From: Clostridiales bacterium
GTDB taxonomy: Bacteria; Bacillota; Clostridia; Oscillospirales; Oscillospiraceae
Assembly: GCA_902362775.1 (NCBI GenBank)
Contig: CABIXV010000006.1
Span: 172,610-236,609 of the forward strand
Direction of reading: 5' to 3'
Length of the DNA stretch: 64,000 bases
Notes under the pieces: model-generated
The model's database searches: none
What the model was told of the DNA's origin: nothing
What the model saw: the letters and a program-made list of their open reading frames with translations, nothing else
Shown: piece after piece, positions 8,667 to 17,785 of the stretch
Numbering within the stretch: the first letter of the stretch is position 1
Layout of the letters: every line of letters starts with the position of its first letter
Position numbers and translations under genes: made by a program

Positions 8667-9015
8667 CCGCCTGTGGGCCGCTGTGTGCCCCGATTGCGGG
8701 AGGGGCAGAGTCCCTGCCCCTCCCGGCGGGTTTCAGGCCAGTGTGGGCCGGTTGTGGGAGACGCTGCGCTACAAGGTTTCCGGCCCTTTTGGAACGGAGC
8801 CAAGGGACGAAAAGAAAAGCAGGATAAAAGCCGGGGTCACCGGTGGCGCCTCCGGCCGGTCACTTCGCCCCGCAGTGCGGGTCGTTACGGGGTTTTGCGG
8901 TGTATCAAAAGTGGGGTCAAAAACAGGCGGCGGGGATCACGTTTGTGGTCACAATCCCCGAACTCCTACTGCCATAACGAAAAAATAGGGATCACTCCCC
9001 GGAAAGGAGCAGTTT
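8667..9015 (+). other. oriT: Candidate transfer origin (oriT) region of E1
   Basis: 349 bp without a gene between the HTH protein and the relaxosome genes. It contains a palindrome CCCGCAGTGCGGG (8869-8881) and, 20 bp further on, a 22-bp block (8901-8922) with the core TGTATCAAAAG and ending GGGGTCAAAA. The same palindrome-plus-block pair recurs in E3 (44471-44528) and E4 (61327-61386), although surrounding bases differ. Non-coding DNA just upstream of a relaxase gene with an inverted repeat and a conserved core is the usual form of oriT. The exact nic site is not assignable. Confidence 0.6.
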
Positions 9016-9414
9016 ATGGGCAAAAAAGAGAGATTCGCTTTCTATCTCACCCCGGAAAAGAAAGCCATTCTGGAGCGCCGGTTTCAGGAGGACGGAAGCC
9101 GGAGCATGACCGCCTTCATCGAGCGGGCGGTGGACTTCTACCTGGACTACCTCAGCGCCAACGACGCCGGCCTATTTCTCCCAACATCCATTAAGTCCTA
9201 CCTGGACGGGCGGCTGGCCTCTATCGCCTTCCGGCAGGCGGTGGAGCAGGACATGGTGGCCGGTATCCTCGCCGACGCCTATCAATTCAGCGACGAGGAT
9301 TTCCGCCTCCGGAGGGCGGAGCGCGTGCAGAACGTGAAGAAAACCAATGGCCGCATCTCGCTGGAGCAGCGGGTGCGGGGTGCTTGGGAGGAGGGCGATG
9401 AGTGGCAAGACTGA
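9016..9414 (+). CDS. Ribbon-helix-helix relaxosome accessory protein, E1
   Basis: 132 residues. The N-terminal MGKKERFAFYLTPEKKAILE, then RSMTAFIERAVDFYLDYLSA, reads as an RHH DNA-binding domain, the fold used by MobC/NikA-type proteins that guide relaxases to oriT. The C-terminal half is charged and helical. GGAAAGGAG at about 9000-9008 supports ATG 9016. It overlaps the relaxase start by 13 bp, implying coupled translation and a shared role. The E3 homologue is at 44622. Confidence 0.75.
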   Translation: MGKKERFAFYLTPEKKAILERRFQEDGSRSMTAFIERAVDFYLDYLSANDAGLFLPTSIKSYLDGRLASIAFRQAVEQDMVAGILADAYQFSDEDFRLRRAERVQNVKKTNGRISLEQRVRGAWEEGDEWQD

Positions 9415-11360
9415 TCCTGAAAAGCCCTTATCTCAAGTGCGATGGCAACAATTCTGTCAGCGGTTACCTGCGGTACATCGGGACACGGGAGCGGGTAGAA
9501 GTACTCCCAGATGACCGTCCTCCCACCAGAAAACAGGAGCAGTTGATTAGAAAATTGGTGAAGGATTTCCCTTCGTCCAAAGGGTTAGAGGAGTATTCTG
9601 ACTACGAATTCAAGCCCACCAAAGCCCATGCCTCGGCTTTTATCACCAGAGCTTTGGAAGAAAACTGGGCGCAGATACAGCAGTCAGACGGCTACATGAA
9701 GTACATCGCCACCCGGCCCAAGGCGGAGCGGCTGGGTGACCACGGCCTGTTTGGGGACGAGGATGGCGTGGACCTAACCAAAGCAATGGAGGAACTGGAT
9801 CAATACACCGGCAACGTATGGACACACATCCTCTCCCTGAAACGTGAGGATGCCGCCCGGCTGGGCTACGACAATGCCAGGGCGTGGCAAAATCTGCTCC
9901 GGGCAAACCGCAACGATATTGCCGCCGCGATGAATATCCCGCCCAATCACTTCCGCTGGTACGCCGCTTTCCATGACGAGGGCAAACACCCCCACGTCCA
10001 CATGATGGCGTGGTCAACGCAGCCCAGCGAGGCATACCTGACGCGGGAGGGTATCCGCAAAATCAAGACCCAACTGACCAACCAAATCTTCCACCAGGGG
10101 ATGCTCCACACCTACGAGCAGAAGTCCCAGTCGAGGGACGAACTGGTGCGGGAGGCACATCACGCAATCCGAAAACTCACCCAGGAGATGGCGCAGAACA
10201 TCTGCAACCACCCGGAGGTGGAAGGATTGATGCAGACGCTCTCTGCACAATTGGAGACAGCCAAAGGCAAGAAGCCCTACGGCTATCTTCCAAAATCCGT
10301 GAAGAAAACCGTGGACGAGGTGGTGGATAGGCTGGAGGAGTTGCCGGTAGTCCATGAGTGCTACGACCAATGGTGTGCCCTCCAAAGCGAGGTGGAAAGC
10401 TACTACCACGACAAGCCCAGAGAGAGGAAAAAGCTGTCCCATGAGAAGGAATTCCGGCAGATCAAAAACACTGTCATCCGGGAGGCGGAGCGCATCTGGC
10501 TGGGAGAGATCTCCTTCGAGGACGCTGACCTAAGCGACCATGACGAACCGGAGCAAGTACAGGGCGAGTCCTATGCTTGCTGGGAACTGCGGCAGATCAT
10601 CCGGAACGAGTCCCTTTCTCTGGCAGACCGAGACGGCGCGGCGGAGGAACTGGAGCGGCTGGCGGAACAAGGAGACGCCCACGCTCAATACTTGCTGGGA
10701 CAGCTCTACCGGGACGGTCCTCTGCTGATCCCCGACAGCCAGAAGGCAAAGCACTGGTTCACCCAAGCGGCAGAGCATGGTCTGCCGGAAGCCCAGTTTG
10801 CCCTGGGCAAGCTGTTTCTCTCTGACGATTGGGAAGTGCGTGATCCGGAGGAGGGCATGCGCTGGCTGAAGGAAGCGGCGGAAAACGGAAGCCACTTCGC
10901 CGCTTACCGTCTGGGCAAAGAATATCTGACCGGCCAGGCGGTTACCAAGGATATCTCCAAGGTGGTAGATTGGTTCAACAAATCGGCAGAGGTGGGCAAC
11001 CAGTACGCCCAGTATATGCTGGGCAAGCTGTACCTGACGGGGCAGGGGGTGGCCCAGGATCAGGCCCAGGCAATGGTGTGGTTCGGTCGCTCCGCCGCCC
11101 ATGGAAACCAGTACGCGCAGTTCTTCCTGGAGAACCAGAGCAACCAGCGTTCGCCCTCCGTCATGCTGGCGGTCATCCGCCTGCTCTACCACATGAGCCG
11201 GATCTTTGAGAACCACTCGCTGCCCCACTCCAGCGCCGGCCTACACGTCGACCGCAAACTTCGAAGAAAGATCCAGGAGAAGAAAATCGCTATGGGCCAT
11301 AAGCCGGACGACCACGAGGAGGAGCAGAACCAGGGCGGCATGGTCATGGGCGGGATGTGA
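9402..11360 (+). CDS. Mobilization relaxase (MobP3-like) with C-terminal Sel1 repeats, E1
   Basis: 652 residues. The N-terminal relaxase part carries the HUH metal motif HPHVH (His196, His198, His200) in FHDEGKHPHVHMMAWS, preceded by tyrosine-rich segments such as SGYLRYIGTRERVEV, where the nicking tyrosine should lie. Residues ~415-590 form Sel1-like repeats: GDAHAQYLLGQLYRDG, AQFALGKLFLSD, AAYRLGKEYLTG, AQYMLGKLYLTGQGVA. Relaxases nick oriT and lead the strand into a recipient; Sel1 repeats usually bind other proteins. The GTG start at 9402 follows GGGAGGAGGG. It ends with a normal stop at 11360, unlike the E3 copy, which is fused to an integrase. Confidence 0.85.
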   Translation: MARLILKSPYLKCDGNNSVSGYLRYIGTRERVEVLPDDRPPTRKQEQLIRKLVKDFPSSKGLEEYSDYEFKPTKAHASAFITRALEENWAQIQQSDGYMKYIATRPKAERLGDHGLFGDEDGVDLTKAMEELDQYTGNVWTHILSLKREDAARLGYDNARAWQNLLRANRNDIAAAMNIPPNHFRWYAAFHDEGKHPHVHMMAWSTQPSEAYLTREGIRKIKTQLTNQIFHQGMLHTYEQKSQSRDELVREAHHAIRKLTQEMAQNICNHPEVEGLMQTLSAQLETAKGKKPYGYLPKSVKKTVDEVVDRLEELPVVHECYDQWCALQSEVESYYHDKPRERKKLSHEKEFRQIKNTVIREAERIWLGEISFEDADLSDHDEPEQVQGESYACWELRQIIRNESLSLADRDGAAEELERLAEQGDAHAQYLLGQLYRDGPLLIPDSQKAKHWFTQAAEHGLPEAQFALGKLFLSDDWEVRDPEEGMRWLKEAAENGSHFAAYRLGKEYLTGQAVTKDISKVVDWFNKSAEVGNQYAQYMLGKLYLTGQGVAQDQAQAMVWFGRSAAHGNQYAQFFLENQSNQRSPSVMLAVIRLLYHMSRIFENHSLPHSSAGLHVDRKLRRKIQEKKIAMGHKPDDHEEEQNQGGMVMGGM

Positions 11361-11531
11361 CTCCCTCAAAAATTACGGGGCTATAAACAACAAAAAACCT
11401 TTAGAATCAGAAGCCCAGTGGGATCTGACAACAAAACAATCTTCTAAATGATAACAATTTGATAATAGTTCGCCGTTGCCCTGGCTACTTCCTATTTCTG
11501 TGGTATGTTGTGTTGCTGAGGAGGGATGACC

Positions 11532-11738
11532 ATGACAACCAACCAAATCCCAGTCCAGCGGTGCCAGTACTGCGGGAACGACGATCTGGGTCTGGGCTGG
11601 CAGCACGGAGAGGCGCTTGTGACCTACAAGAAACACGGACTCCTGGGTAGCCGGCTACGGTATCTGATCTGCCGCCGCTGTGGGGCCGTGGTGTATCAAT
11701 GGGTGGCGGAGCCTCATAAGTATCCGCCCGTCAAGTGA
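11532..11738 (+). CDS. Small zinc-ribbon protein, E1
   Basis: 68 residues with two CxxC knuckles, CQYCG near residue 10 and CRRCG near residue 50, which should bind one zinc. The middle reads GWQHGEALVTYKKHGLLGSR. ATG 11532 is preferred over 11526 because GAGGAGGG at 11518-11525 gives six-base spacing. A homologue lies at 22700 in E2 in the same place, between relaxase and integrase. E3 lost it in the fusion event. Function unknown. Confidence 0.7.
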   Translation: MTTNQIPVQRCQYCGNDDLGLGWQHGEALVTYKKHGLLGSRLRYLICRRCGAVVYQWVAEPHKYPPVK

Positions 11739-11790
11739 GCCGCTCAGAAATTGCGCCGCAAATCAAAGATAAACTCTGGAGGTGAGCAGC

Positions 11791-12986
11791 ATGGCAAAAC
11801 GCAGACCGTCCGGCGACGGTATGGTCAGAAAAAGAGAAGATGGCCGCTGGGAAGGCCGGATCGTGGTAGGCCACAAGGAAAACGGTGACTCCATCTTTCG
11901 GTATGTCTACGCCGATACCCAAAAGGAACTGACCGCTAAACTCCGGCAAAATATTGACGCCTACCAAGGTGTGGACCTGACAGAGCAGAGCAGGATGACC
12001 CTTGGGGAGTGGCTGGATCAGTGGCTGGAGAGCATGGCTTCTATGGTTCGCCCCACTACCCTGGCCAGATGTGAAAGCGCGATTCGCAACCACATCAAAC
12101 CCTTTCTTGGAGAAAAGCCGGTCTCACACATTACGGAAAAAGATGTGCGAAAATTCTGTGATCATTTATCCTGTCAGGGAAACCGGATTACAGGAAAGGG
12201 CCTTTCCAGCGGAAGCATCCGCAGCATCATATCCACGCTCCATCAGGCGGTGGAGGCGGCACAACAGGCCAATATGATCCCCAAAAGCGCAGTGGAAGGA
12301 ATCAAACTCCCAAAGGCCAGCCACAGGCCGATGCAGGTTCTGACTGATGATCAACTGGAGAAATTTATGAAGATCATTCAAGAGGACGCCGTCTGGTACG
12401 ACTTCTTCTATACGGAACTCACCACCGGCCTGCGCCGGGGCGAGATCTGCGGCCTAAAATGGGAGGACTTCGACGAGGCAGAGGGCACCCTCAAGGTGTG
12501 CGGCGTACCGTCCACAAAGAACGGGGAGTCAAGCTGACTACCTGGGACACCAAGACCGCTATCGGAACCCGCACCATCATCCTGCCACCCAGTACAGTGG
12601 AGCTTCTCCGTGAAAGACAAAAAACCGCTCTGACCGAGTGGATCTTCCCTAATCCGTTGAAACCAGAGCAACCTACCCGTCCCGAGACAGCCTACGACAA
12701 AATGAAGGCTCTGCTGAAAGTGGCTGGTCTTCCCAGTATCAGGTTTCATGATTTAAGGCATACCTTCGCCACCCATGCCCTGACCAGCGGCGTAGACGTC
12801 AAGACCTTGTCCGGCATCCTGGGCCACACCAGATCAGCATTCACCCTGGACACCTACACCCACACCACCGGGGATATGCAGAGACGAGCGGCGGAGATCG
12901 TGGAGACATTCCTGACAGATATTTTCGGAGAGGAGCTGAAACCGTGGGAAGAAAGCGCAAGAGCGGCGAAGGCACCGTCCGCCTGA
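11791..12986 (+). pseudogene. int: Tyrosine integrase, first of tandem pair in E1, frameshifted
   Basis: The protein starts MAKRRPSGDGMVRKREDGRW (arm-binding AP2-like domain) after GGAGGTGAGCAGC, followed by a SAM-like core-binding domain and the catalytic domain. The first frame runs to TTGLRRGEICGLKWEDFDEA and stops at 12537. A TG duplication in GTGTG (12496-12500) shifts the frame by two bases. The shifted frame gives RTVHKERGVKLTT and FHDLRHTFATHALTSGVDVK, then GILGHTRSAFTLDTYTH, i.e. the His-Arg-His-Tyr catalytic set. The full-length product needs both frames. Either a mutation or a sequence error. The stop overlaps the next integrase by 43 bp, exactly as in E3. Confidence 0.85.
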
Positions 12987-14157
12987 GAAAGGATGGCCGC
13001 TGGGAGGGGCGTATCGTCATCGGCTACGACGAGAAGGGCCTGCCCAAAACAAAGAATGTCCTGGCCAAGACCAAGGGCGAGTGCGTTGAAAAACTAAAGA
13101 CTCTGAAGGAGTCCATCTCTCCGCCTACCCCCTCCAAAGTCCGGGCGGATATGCCCTTCGGGGAGTGGCTGAATCACTGGTACGAAACTTACAGCAAGCC
13201 GTCCATCCGCCCAAGGACACAGCGCACCTATGAGGGATACATCCGACTATATATCAAGCCGAGGCTGGGCAGTATCCCCCTGAACAAGCTGACGACAAAT
13301 GATATCCAGCAATTCTGTGCCTGGATGAAGTCAGATGACCACATGGGCGGAGGTAGCATTGCCGACAGTCAGATTCGAAACTGTTACAGCCTCTGTCACC
13401 GGGCGCTGGAGAAAGCACGGGCAGAGCATCTGGTTCCCCGCGATCCAACGGATGGGTGCAAGCTGTCCCCGGTGAGGTACGAGGAGATGAAGATCCTCTC
13501 CAGGGAGGCCATGCAGAAACTGCTGATCCAGGCTAAGGAGGAGAACTACTACGAGTTGTTCCTTCTGGAGTTGGCCACCGGCCTGCGGCTGGGGGAGATT
13601 GCGGCTCTCCAGTGGGATGACTTGAATCTGGAGACCGGGGAACTGCGGATCAGCAAGCAGGCCGGAACCAGCGGCCCGGATGTGGTGATTTGTGAGCCAA
13701 AACAAAAGCGGCAGTCCGTACCCTGATCCTGCCTCCCTCTGTCCTGAAGGTGATGCGGGAGTACAGAGCCAGAGTGGATTCCCGATGGATGTTCCCCTCA
13801 CCCAAGAAAGAGGACACGCCCATGCGACCGTCTTCTATCCATCAGCGCCTTCACAGGATACTGGATCATGCGGGATACGATAGGGTTAGGTTCCATGATT
13901 TACGGCATACCTTCGCCACCAATGCCCTGGCCTACGGGATGGACATCAAGACGCTGTCCACCATCCTGGGCCATGTGTCCTGCGCTACCACGCTGAACAC
14001 CTACTCCCATGTCACCGACGAGATGCGGCAGAGAGCGGCGGTGAAAATCGACCTGGGCATCGCCAAGGCGGAAATCAAACCACAAGAGGAGAAGCCCAGG
14101 GAGCGCACCATGACCACCTTCCAGGCGAGAAAACGGTGGAGCCGGAAGGCAAGCTGA
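12944..14157 (+). pseudogene. int: Tyrosine integrase, second of tandem pair in E1, frameshifted
   Basis: The GTG start at 12944 gives GRKRKSGEGTVRLRKDGRWE (arm-binding domain), the core-binding domain and ELATGLRLGEIAALQWDDLN, then stops at 13726. Loss of one A in the A-rich run near 13697 explains the break. The correct frame resumes KAAVRTLILPPSVLKVMREY and continues to RFHDLRHTFATNALAYGMDI and ILGHVSCATTLNTYSHV, with the nucleophilic Tyr. The C-terminal arm-like domain seen in the E2 and E3 homologues is missing here. It is otherwise the orthologue of the intact E3 gene at 47584. Confidence 0.83.
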
Positions 14158-14169
14158 GGTACACGCAAG

Positions 14170-14209
14170 CCGGCCCGCCGGGAGAAAAATCCCCCGGCGG
14201 GCCGGTTTT
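14170..14209 (+). terminator. Rho-independent terminator after the E1 integrases
   Basis: CCGGCCCGCCGGG (14170-14182) pairs perfectly with CCCGGCGGGCCGG (14193-14205), followed by TTTTC. Confidence 0.88.
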
Positions 14210-14216
14210 CGCTGTC

Positions 14217-14236
14217 TGTGGGCAAATATGTGGTCA
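14217..14236 (+). repeat. 12-bp-spaced TGTGG pair (integrase arm-site candidate), E1 end
   Basis: TGTGG at 14217 and TGTGGTCA at 14229, 12 bp apart. The same spacing recurs after the E2, E3 and E4 integrases, at two more places in 25.0-25.5 kb and at 49.3 kb. No tRNA fragment follows this copy. Confidence 0.6.
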
Positions 14237-14398
14237 AGAGGCGCTTGACCGGATAAAGGAGCCAGAATTTGCGCCGGGAATGGGACAGTTTGAACGATAA
14301 TAGGCCATCTTCGAGAAGAATAATTGAGTGTGCCTAACCTGTGCTGACACAAACAATTAAAAAACCTGCTCTTCATCGACCTGTTCTCCACTCGTTTG

Positions 14399-14423
14399 AA
14401 CTATCCGGAAATTCCGGATAGTT
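14399..14423. repeat. 25-bp perfect palindrome downstream of the R-M operon
   Basis: AACTATCCGGAA (14399-14410) and its complement TTCCGGATAGTT (14412-14423) flank a single A. No T-run follows on either strand. It may be a protein-binding site or a message-end hairpin for the minus-strand R-M operon. The rest of 14237-14535 shows no gene and becomes AT-rich, marking the change to foreign DNA. Confidence 0.55.
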
Positions 14424-14535
14424 GCCGCCGCAAACTCAGCAAGACTCTTTTTCAACAAAATGGCACCAATCCATAAAAGCACAAATTTAGCAAAACAAGA
14501 GTTATTTCATATCTGTTAAGCACTTGTCCCAAAAG

Positions 14536-15102
14536 TCACAATTTGTTTAAAATATCAATGCGTTTCTGGGCTTTCTCTTCGATCACTTCCATATATGCCC
14601 CCATATAATCCCAATCGGGAACGAAACCCTCGTCTGTATATTTTTTATTTGTATCAATTATAAATTCACCATTCTTGTCTTTTTGTGCTGGCAAACTAAC
14701 TCTCAACGTCTTCAAATTATTGCTTGTCAGTGCATCACTATAATCAAATTTTTGCGCCATAATTTTTATTACTGTACAAATAAATAGGGCATTGTACCTT
14801 GTGAGGTTTTCATTATATAGCAAGGAGATGGCCGAGCCAGCACCCCCACGACCGAGAAAATCGTCTTCTTGATAAAATGAGGATCCGTCAAGAGGACTAA
14901 CAGTAATACAATTTCCTTTTTCAAGGTCTTCATCTTTATTAGGTTCAAGATAAGAAATGATTCCGTTATTAATGCTTCCCGATGAAACATAAGGCACATC
15001 ACCTTCGTTGTATGTCTTTATGCTTCGAGAGGCAGGCGAACTGATTTTAAATAATCGAGAAATCTGAAACTCTTTCCAGTCTAAAATGTTAACCTTATTC
15101 AT
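14536..15102 (-). CDS. Restriction-modification specificity subunit with a single target-recognition domain
   Basis: 188 residues. It begins MNKVNILDWKEFQISRLFKI and contains one type I S-like target-recognition domain: GDVPYVSSGSINNGIISYLE, then DDFLGRGGAGSAISLLY. A C-terminal helix (EVIEEKAQKRIDILNKL) acts as the dimerisation spacer. Full S subunits have two such domains; this half-size form fits enzymes that use it as a dimer or recognise a symmetric site, as BcgI-type systems do. The ATG at 15102 overlaps the stop of the methylase/nuclease gene (ATGAATAA), indicating coupling. AT-rich compared with its neighbours. Confidence 0.82.
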   Translation of the reverse strand: MNKVNILDWKEFQISRLFKISSPASRSIKTYNEGDVPYVSSGSINNGIISYLEPNKDEDLEKGNCITVSPLDGSSFYQEDDFLGRGGAGSAISLLYNENLTRYNALFICTVIKIMAQKFDYSDALTSNNLKTLRVSLPAQKDKNGEFIIDTNKKYTDEGFVPDWDYMGAYMEVIEEKAQKRIDILNKL

Positions 15103-16939
15103 TAGTTTTATCTCTTTCCACATTTATTGCGATTCTATTTTCGTCGTGTTCCGCTGACAAGTTGCTGAGATAGATCACTTTATTTGCTATGCTTTCCTTT
15201 AGAGATTTAACATCAATTTCCTCTTTGAACATTAGATAATCCAACATAGTTTCCAGAAAATCTTCTTCATTCACTTCAAAGGGGATTTCATCTTTTTGAT
15301 AACTTAAACAATCCTTTGGCTTTATCCACTTTATGCTATCGTCTCCGCTTTGTTTTTTGATAATATCCACCCATTTATTTTCAATTGCATTCCAGCGATG
15401 CTTTATGTCCTGACGTCCTTGGTTTTTTACTCTTTCAAGCCCATCTTCTTTGATATAACATGTAAATATTTCTTCATCATTTTGAGGGGCACCACTCTCA
15501 AAGATAAAAATAGATGTGGTTATTCCTTCATCAAAAGTTTTTTCGGGAAGTTTAATAATTTTCAGGAGCTTATGCTTACTTAATATCCCGGTGACGGCTT
15601 TCTGAGATATTTTTTCAAGTTTCTTATCTGGCAGAAGAAATGCTGCAATAGAATGAGGTTCGATATTATCTAAAACATTCTTAATGATTATTTCCGGATG
15701 ACATTTTCTCTCATAAGGTGGGTTCATCAAAACTTTTGTTATTTTTTTGCTTTTAATCCAATCACAAGCCTCTTGTGATGTCGAATCCATCTGCTCCAGA
15801 TTAGTTTTTCCATCTTTGTGAATCAACATATTTGCGCACGCTAATGAAAAAACTCGTTTATCAATCTCTATTCCATACAACTGAGAAGACATTATTTCGT
15901 TCGCTTTTTTTGTTGTCGGACCACCAGCTTGTTTTATCATATCTGACATAGATTTAGTCAAAAATGCTCCGCTTCCACAAGCTGCGTCAAGTATATTATC
16001 ATGTTTATAATCAACATTTATAAGCCGATACATAAACGATGTAACATGATACGGTGTAAATACTTGCCCATTTTCCGACTTCCCTTTATAACGATTAAAC
16101 TCGTTAAAAAAGATTGTCATAACATCCTCGCCGTTCCAATTTCTGGAGTTGATCAGTTCTGAAATCACTTCAACATTTGTAATAAAATCATCTATTGCCG
16201 CCTGATTATCTGTAATGTTCATCTGCACTTTTGAATATGTTTCAAGCAGTATTTCAAGTTTTTCGTTCTGCTTTTTAGCTCCATCTAATGATTTTGATAA
16301 AGTGTCAAGGATTGTATAATGGAAAAGTGAATACGACATTCCCTTAGTTAAAGGAGCTCCATATCGCTTTGCAACTAACGCACAAGCAGTAAACACCATC
16401 CTATCATAATAGTCGTTTACTCCAAACTTATAATGCAACAAGTTATTGATCTTCATGGTGGTCAGATAGATTTCTTTTGTATCTATTTCAAAGTCATCAA
16501 ACAGATCAATATAGTACTCTTTAGATTCGAGACTTTTTGTTCCATCAGTTTTTTCCTTTTCATTCAGGAAAACCTTTGTTTCAATACCGTTATAGAGGAT
16601 TCCAACTACTCTGGAGTATTTACCGCCGGCAATCTTGACATTTTCCAACAATTCTTTAATGAATGCTTTGTTTCTGATATCTTTATCTGAAGCTTTTGTT
16701 TCAAGAATAATCGCAACTTTGCTACAATCATCAGGCAGATACCATCCATCAGGCTTATGATTGCTCCCCTTACCAGAAAAACCCAGTTGTTTAAAAGTCT
16801 TTAGCTGCCCAGTTCCCTGTTGCACCTTCATTTCAGCTTTATCAAATTCAAGAATTTGTTTAGCTCCTTTGTGGAAGCCAGCTCCATCGGTATAGCCGTC
16901 CCGTACTTCATCTTCAGTCAAAACTCGTACAAGTGCCAT
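15095..16939 (-). CDS. BcgI-like fused restriction endonuclease and N6-adenine methyltransferase subunit
   Basis: 614 residues. The N-terminal ~150 residues look like a PD-(D/E)xK nuclease: KPDGWYLPDDCSKVAIILET, then KAS, supplies D, E and K. The centre is an N6-adenine methylase with SAM motif LDAACGSGAFLTKSMSDM (motif I) and VLMNPPYE (motif IV, NPPY). A C-terminal region would contact the specificity subunit encoded downstream. Nuclease and methylase on one chain with a separate S-like partner is the BcgI (type IIB/IIG) layout. GGAGAA precedes ATG 16939. The low GC content contrasts with the ~57% seen around it and points to acquisition as defence cargo. The exact subtype is uncertain. Confidence 0.82.
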   Translation of the reverse strand: MALVRVLTEDEVRDGYTDGAGFHKGAKQILEFDKAEMKVQQGTGQLKTFKQLGFSGKGSNHKPDGWYLPDDCSKVAIILETKASDKDIRNKAFIKELLENVKIAGGKYSRVVGILYNGIETKVFLNEKEKTDGTKSLESKEYYIDLFDDFEIDTKEIYLTTMKINNLLHYKFGVNDYYDRMVFTACALVAKRYGAPLTKGMSYSLFHYTILDTLSKSLDGAKKQNEKLEILLETYSKVQMNITDNQAAIDDFITNVEVISELINSRNWNGEDVMTIFFNEFNRYKGKSENGQVFTPYHVTSFMYRLINVDYKHDNILDAACGSGAFLTKSMSDMIKQAGGPTTKKANEIMSSQLYGIEIDKRVFSLACANMLIHKDGKTNLEQMDSTSQEACDWIKSKKITKVLMNPPYERKCHPEIIIKNVLDNIEPHSIAAFLLPDKKLEKISQKAVTGILSKHKLLKIIKLPEKTFDEGITTSIFIFESGAPQNDEEIFTCYIKEDGLERVKNQGRQDIKHRWNAIENKWVDIIKKQSGDDSIKWIKPKDCLSYQKDEIPFEVNEEDFLETMLDYLMFKEEIDVKSLKESIANKVIYLSNLSAEHDENRIAINVERDKTNE

Positions 16940-17084
16940 TACAATATTCTCCTTTTTATCCCTATTAAGCTATTGTTTTTTACACAAACAACAGTTGCCT
17001 TAATATCGAAATGATCAATACAAAATCAATCTCCTGGGCATATGCAAACTGCTTACGATATTTCTCCCACAGGGAGCGCATCTC

Positions 17085-17785
17085 CTAGCTTTCTTCGATG
17101 TTATGAAGAATACCGGAAACATCCGCAATCTGCTGAGTCGTACCACGGTGGTTTGCAGTTGCTTTCAGCGCATCCGCAAATACAGCCTTATCGAATCTCT
17201 GTGTTGTGGTCAGTATGTAGGCATCGTAAAAATCTCTCGGACAGGTATTGAACACGCCACGCCGCAGAATGGTTTCCACTTTCTCGGCCATAACGGTTTC
17301 AATGTTATATGCCCACAACTCATTGGATTTCTCGTCATCGAAGATTTCAGAGAAACTGTACTGCACCGCATGGGGTGTGATAGCATCGCCGGCGGACACA
17401 TCAATGCTGAGCGGCGTCAGCAGAGTATCAAACCTTGCGTTCAGCATGACACGATAACCGCCATAAATGTCATCTTCACGGATGGGACCACGCCATCATC
17501 AAAAGGGGTGGCACAAATCTGCTCCAACGCACCGCAGATCGTCTCCGGTGTAAGGGGCAAATTCTTTAATGTCGTATCCAGATCCATGGTGGCCCGGTTA
17601 TCCAAACCAACGATGGCGGCCACCAGCATACCGCCCTTTAACACAAACTTCTCTTTATATTCGGAAGCCGAAAGACAGACAAGCAACCGCTCAAACATAT
17701 AATTCTGCAAAATGACCTGCGCCGGGATATTCTTCTGTTTTGCGATGTTGCGAATCTTTGCTTTCAAACTTATTGCCTTGCTCAC
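17085..17785 (-). pseudogene. abiEii: AbiEii/AbiGii-type nucleotidyltransferase toxin, frameshifted
   Basis: The upstream part, starting at GTG 17785, has the nucleotidyltransferase region EYKEKFVLKGGMLVAAIVGL and RATMDLDTTLKNLPLT, i.e. the GG and DxD-like motifs of AbiEii. That frame ends at 17441. The rest continues in another frame: EDDIYGGYRVMLNARFDTLL, TPLSIDVSAGDAITP, then YNIETVMAEKVETILRR. A deletion near 17495 removes a few residues and shifts the frame. AbiEii transfers nucleotides to tRNA and causes abortive infection. Split like this it is probably inactive. The GTGA overlap with the antitoxin gene shows the usual antitoxin-first operon. Confidence 0.8.
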
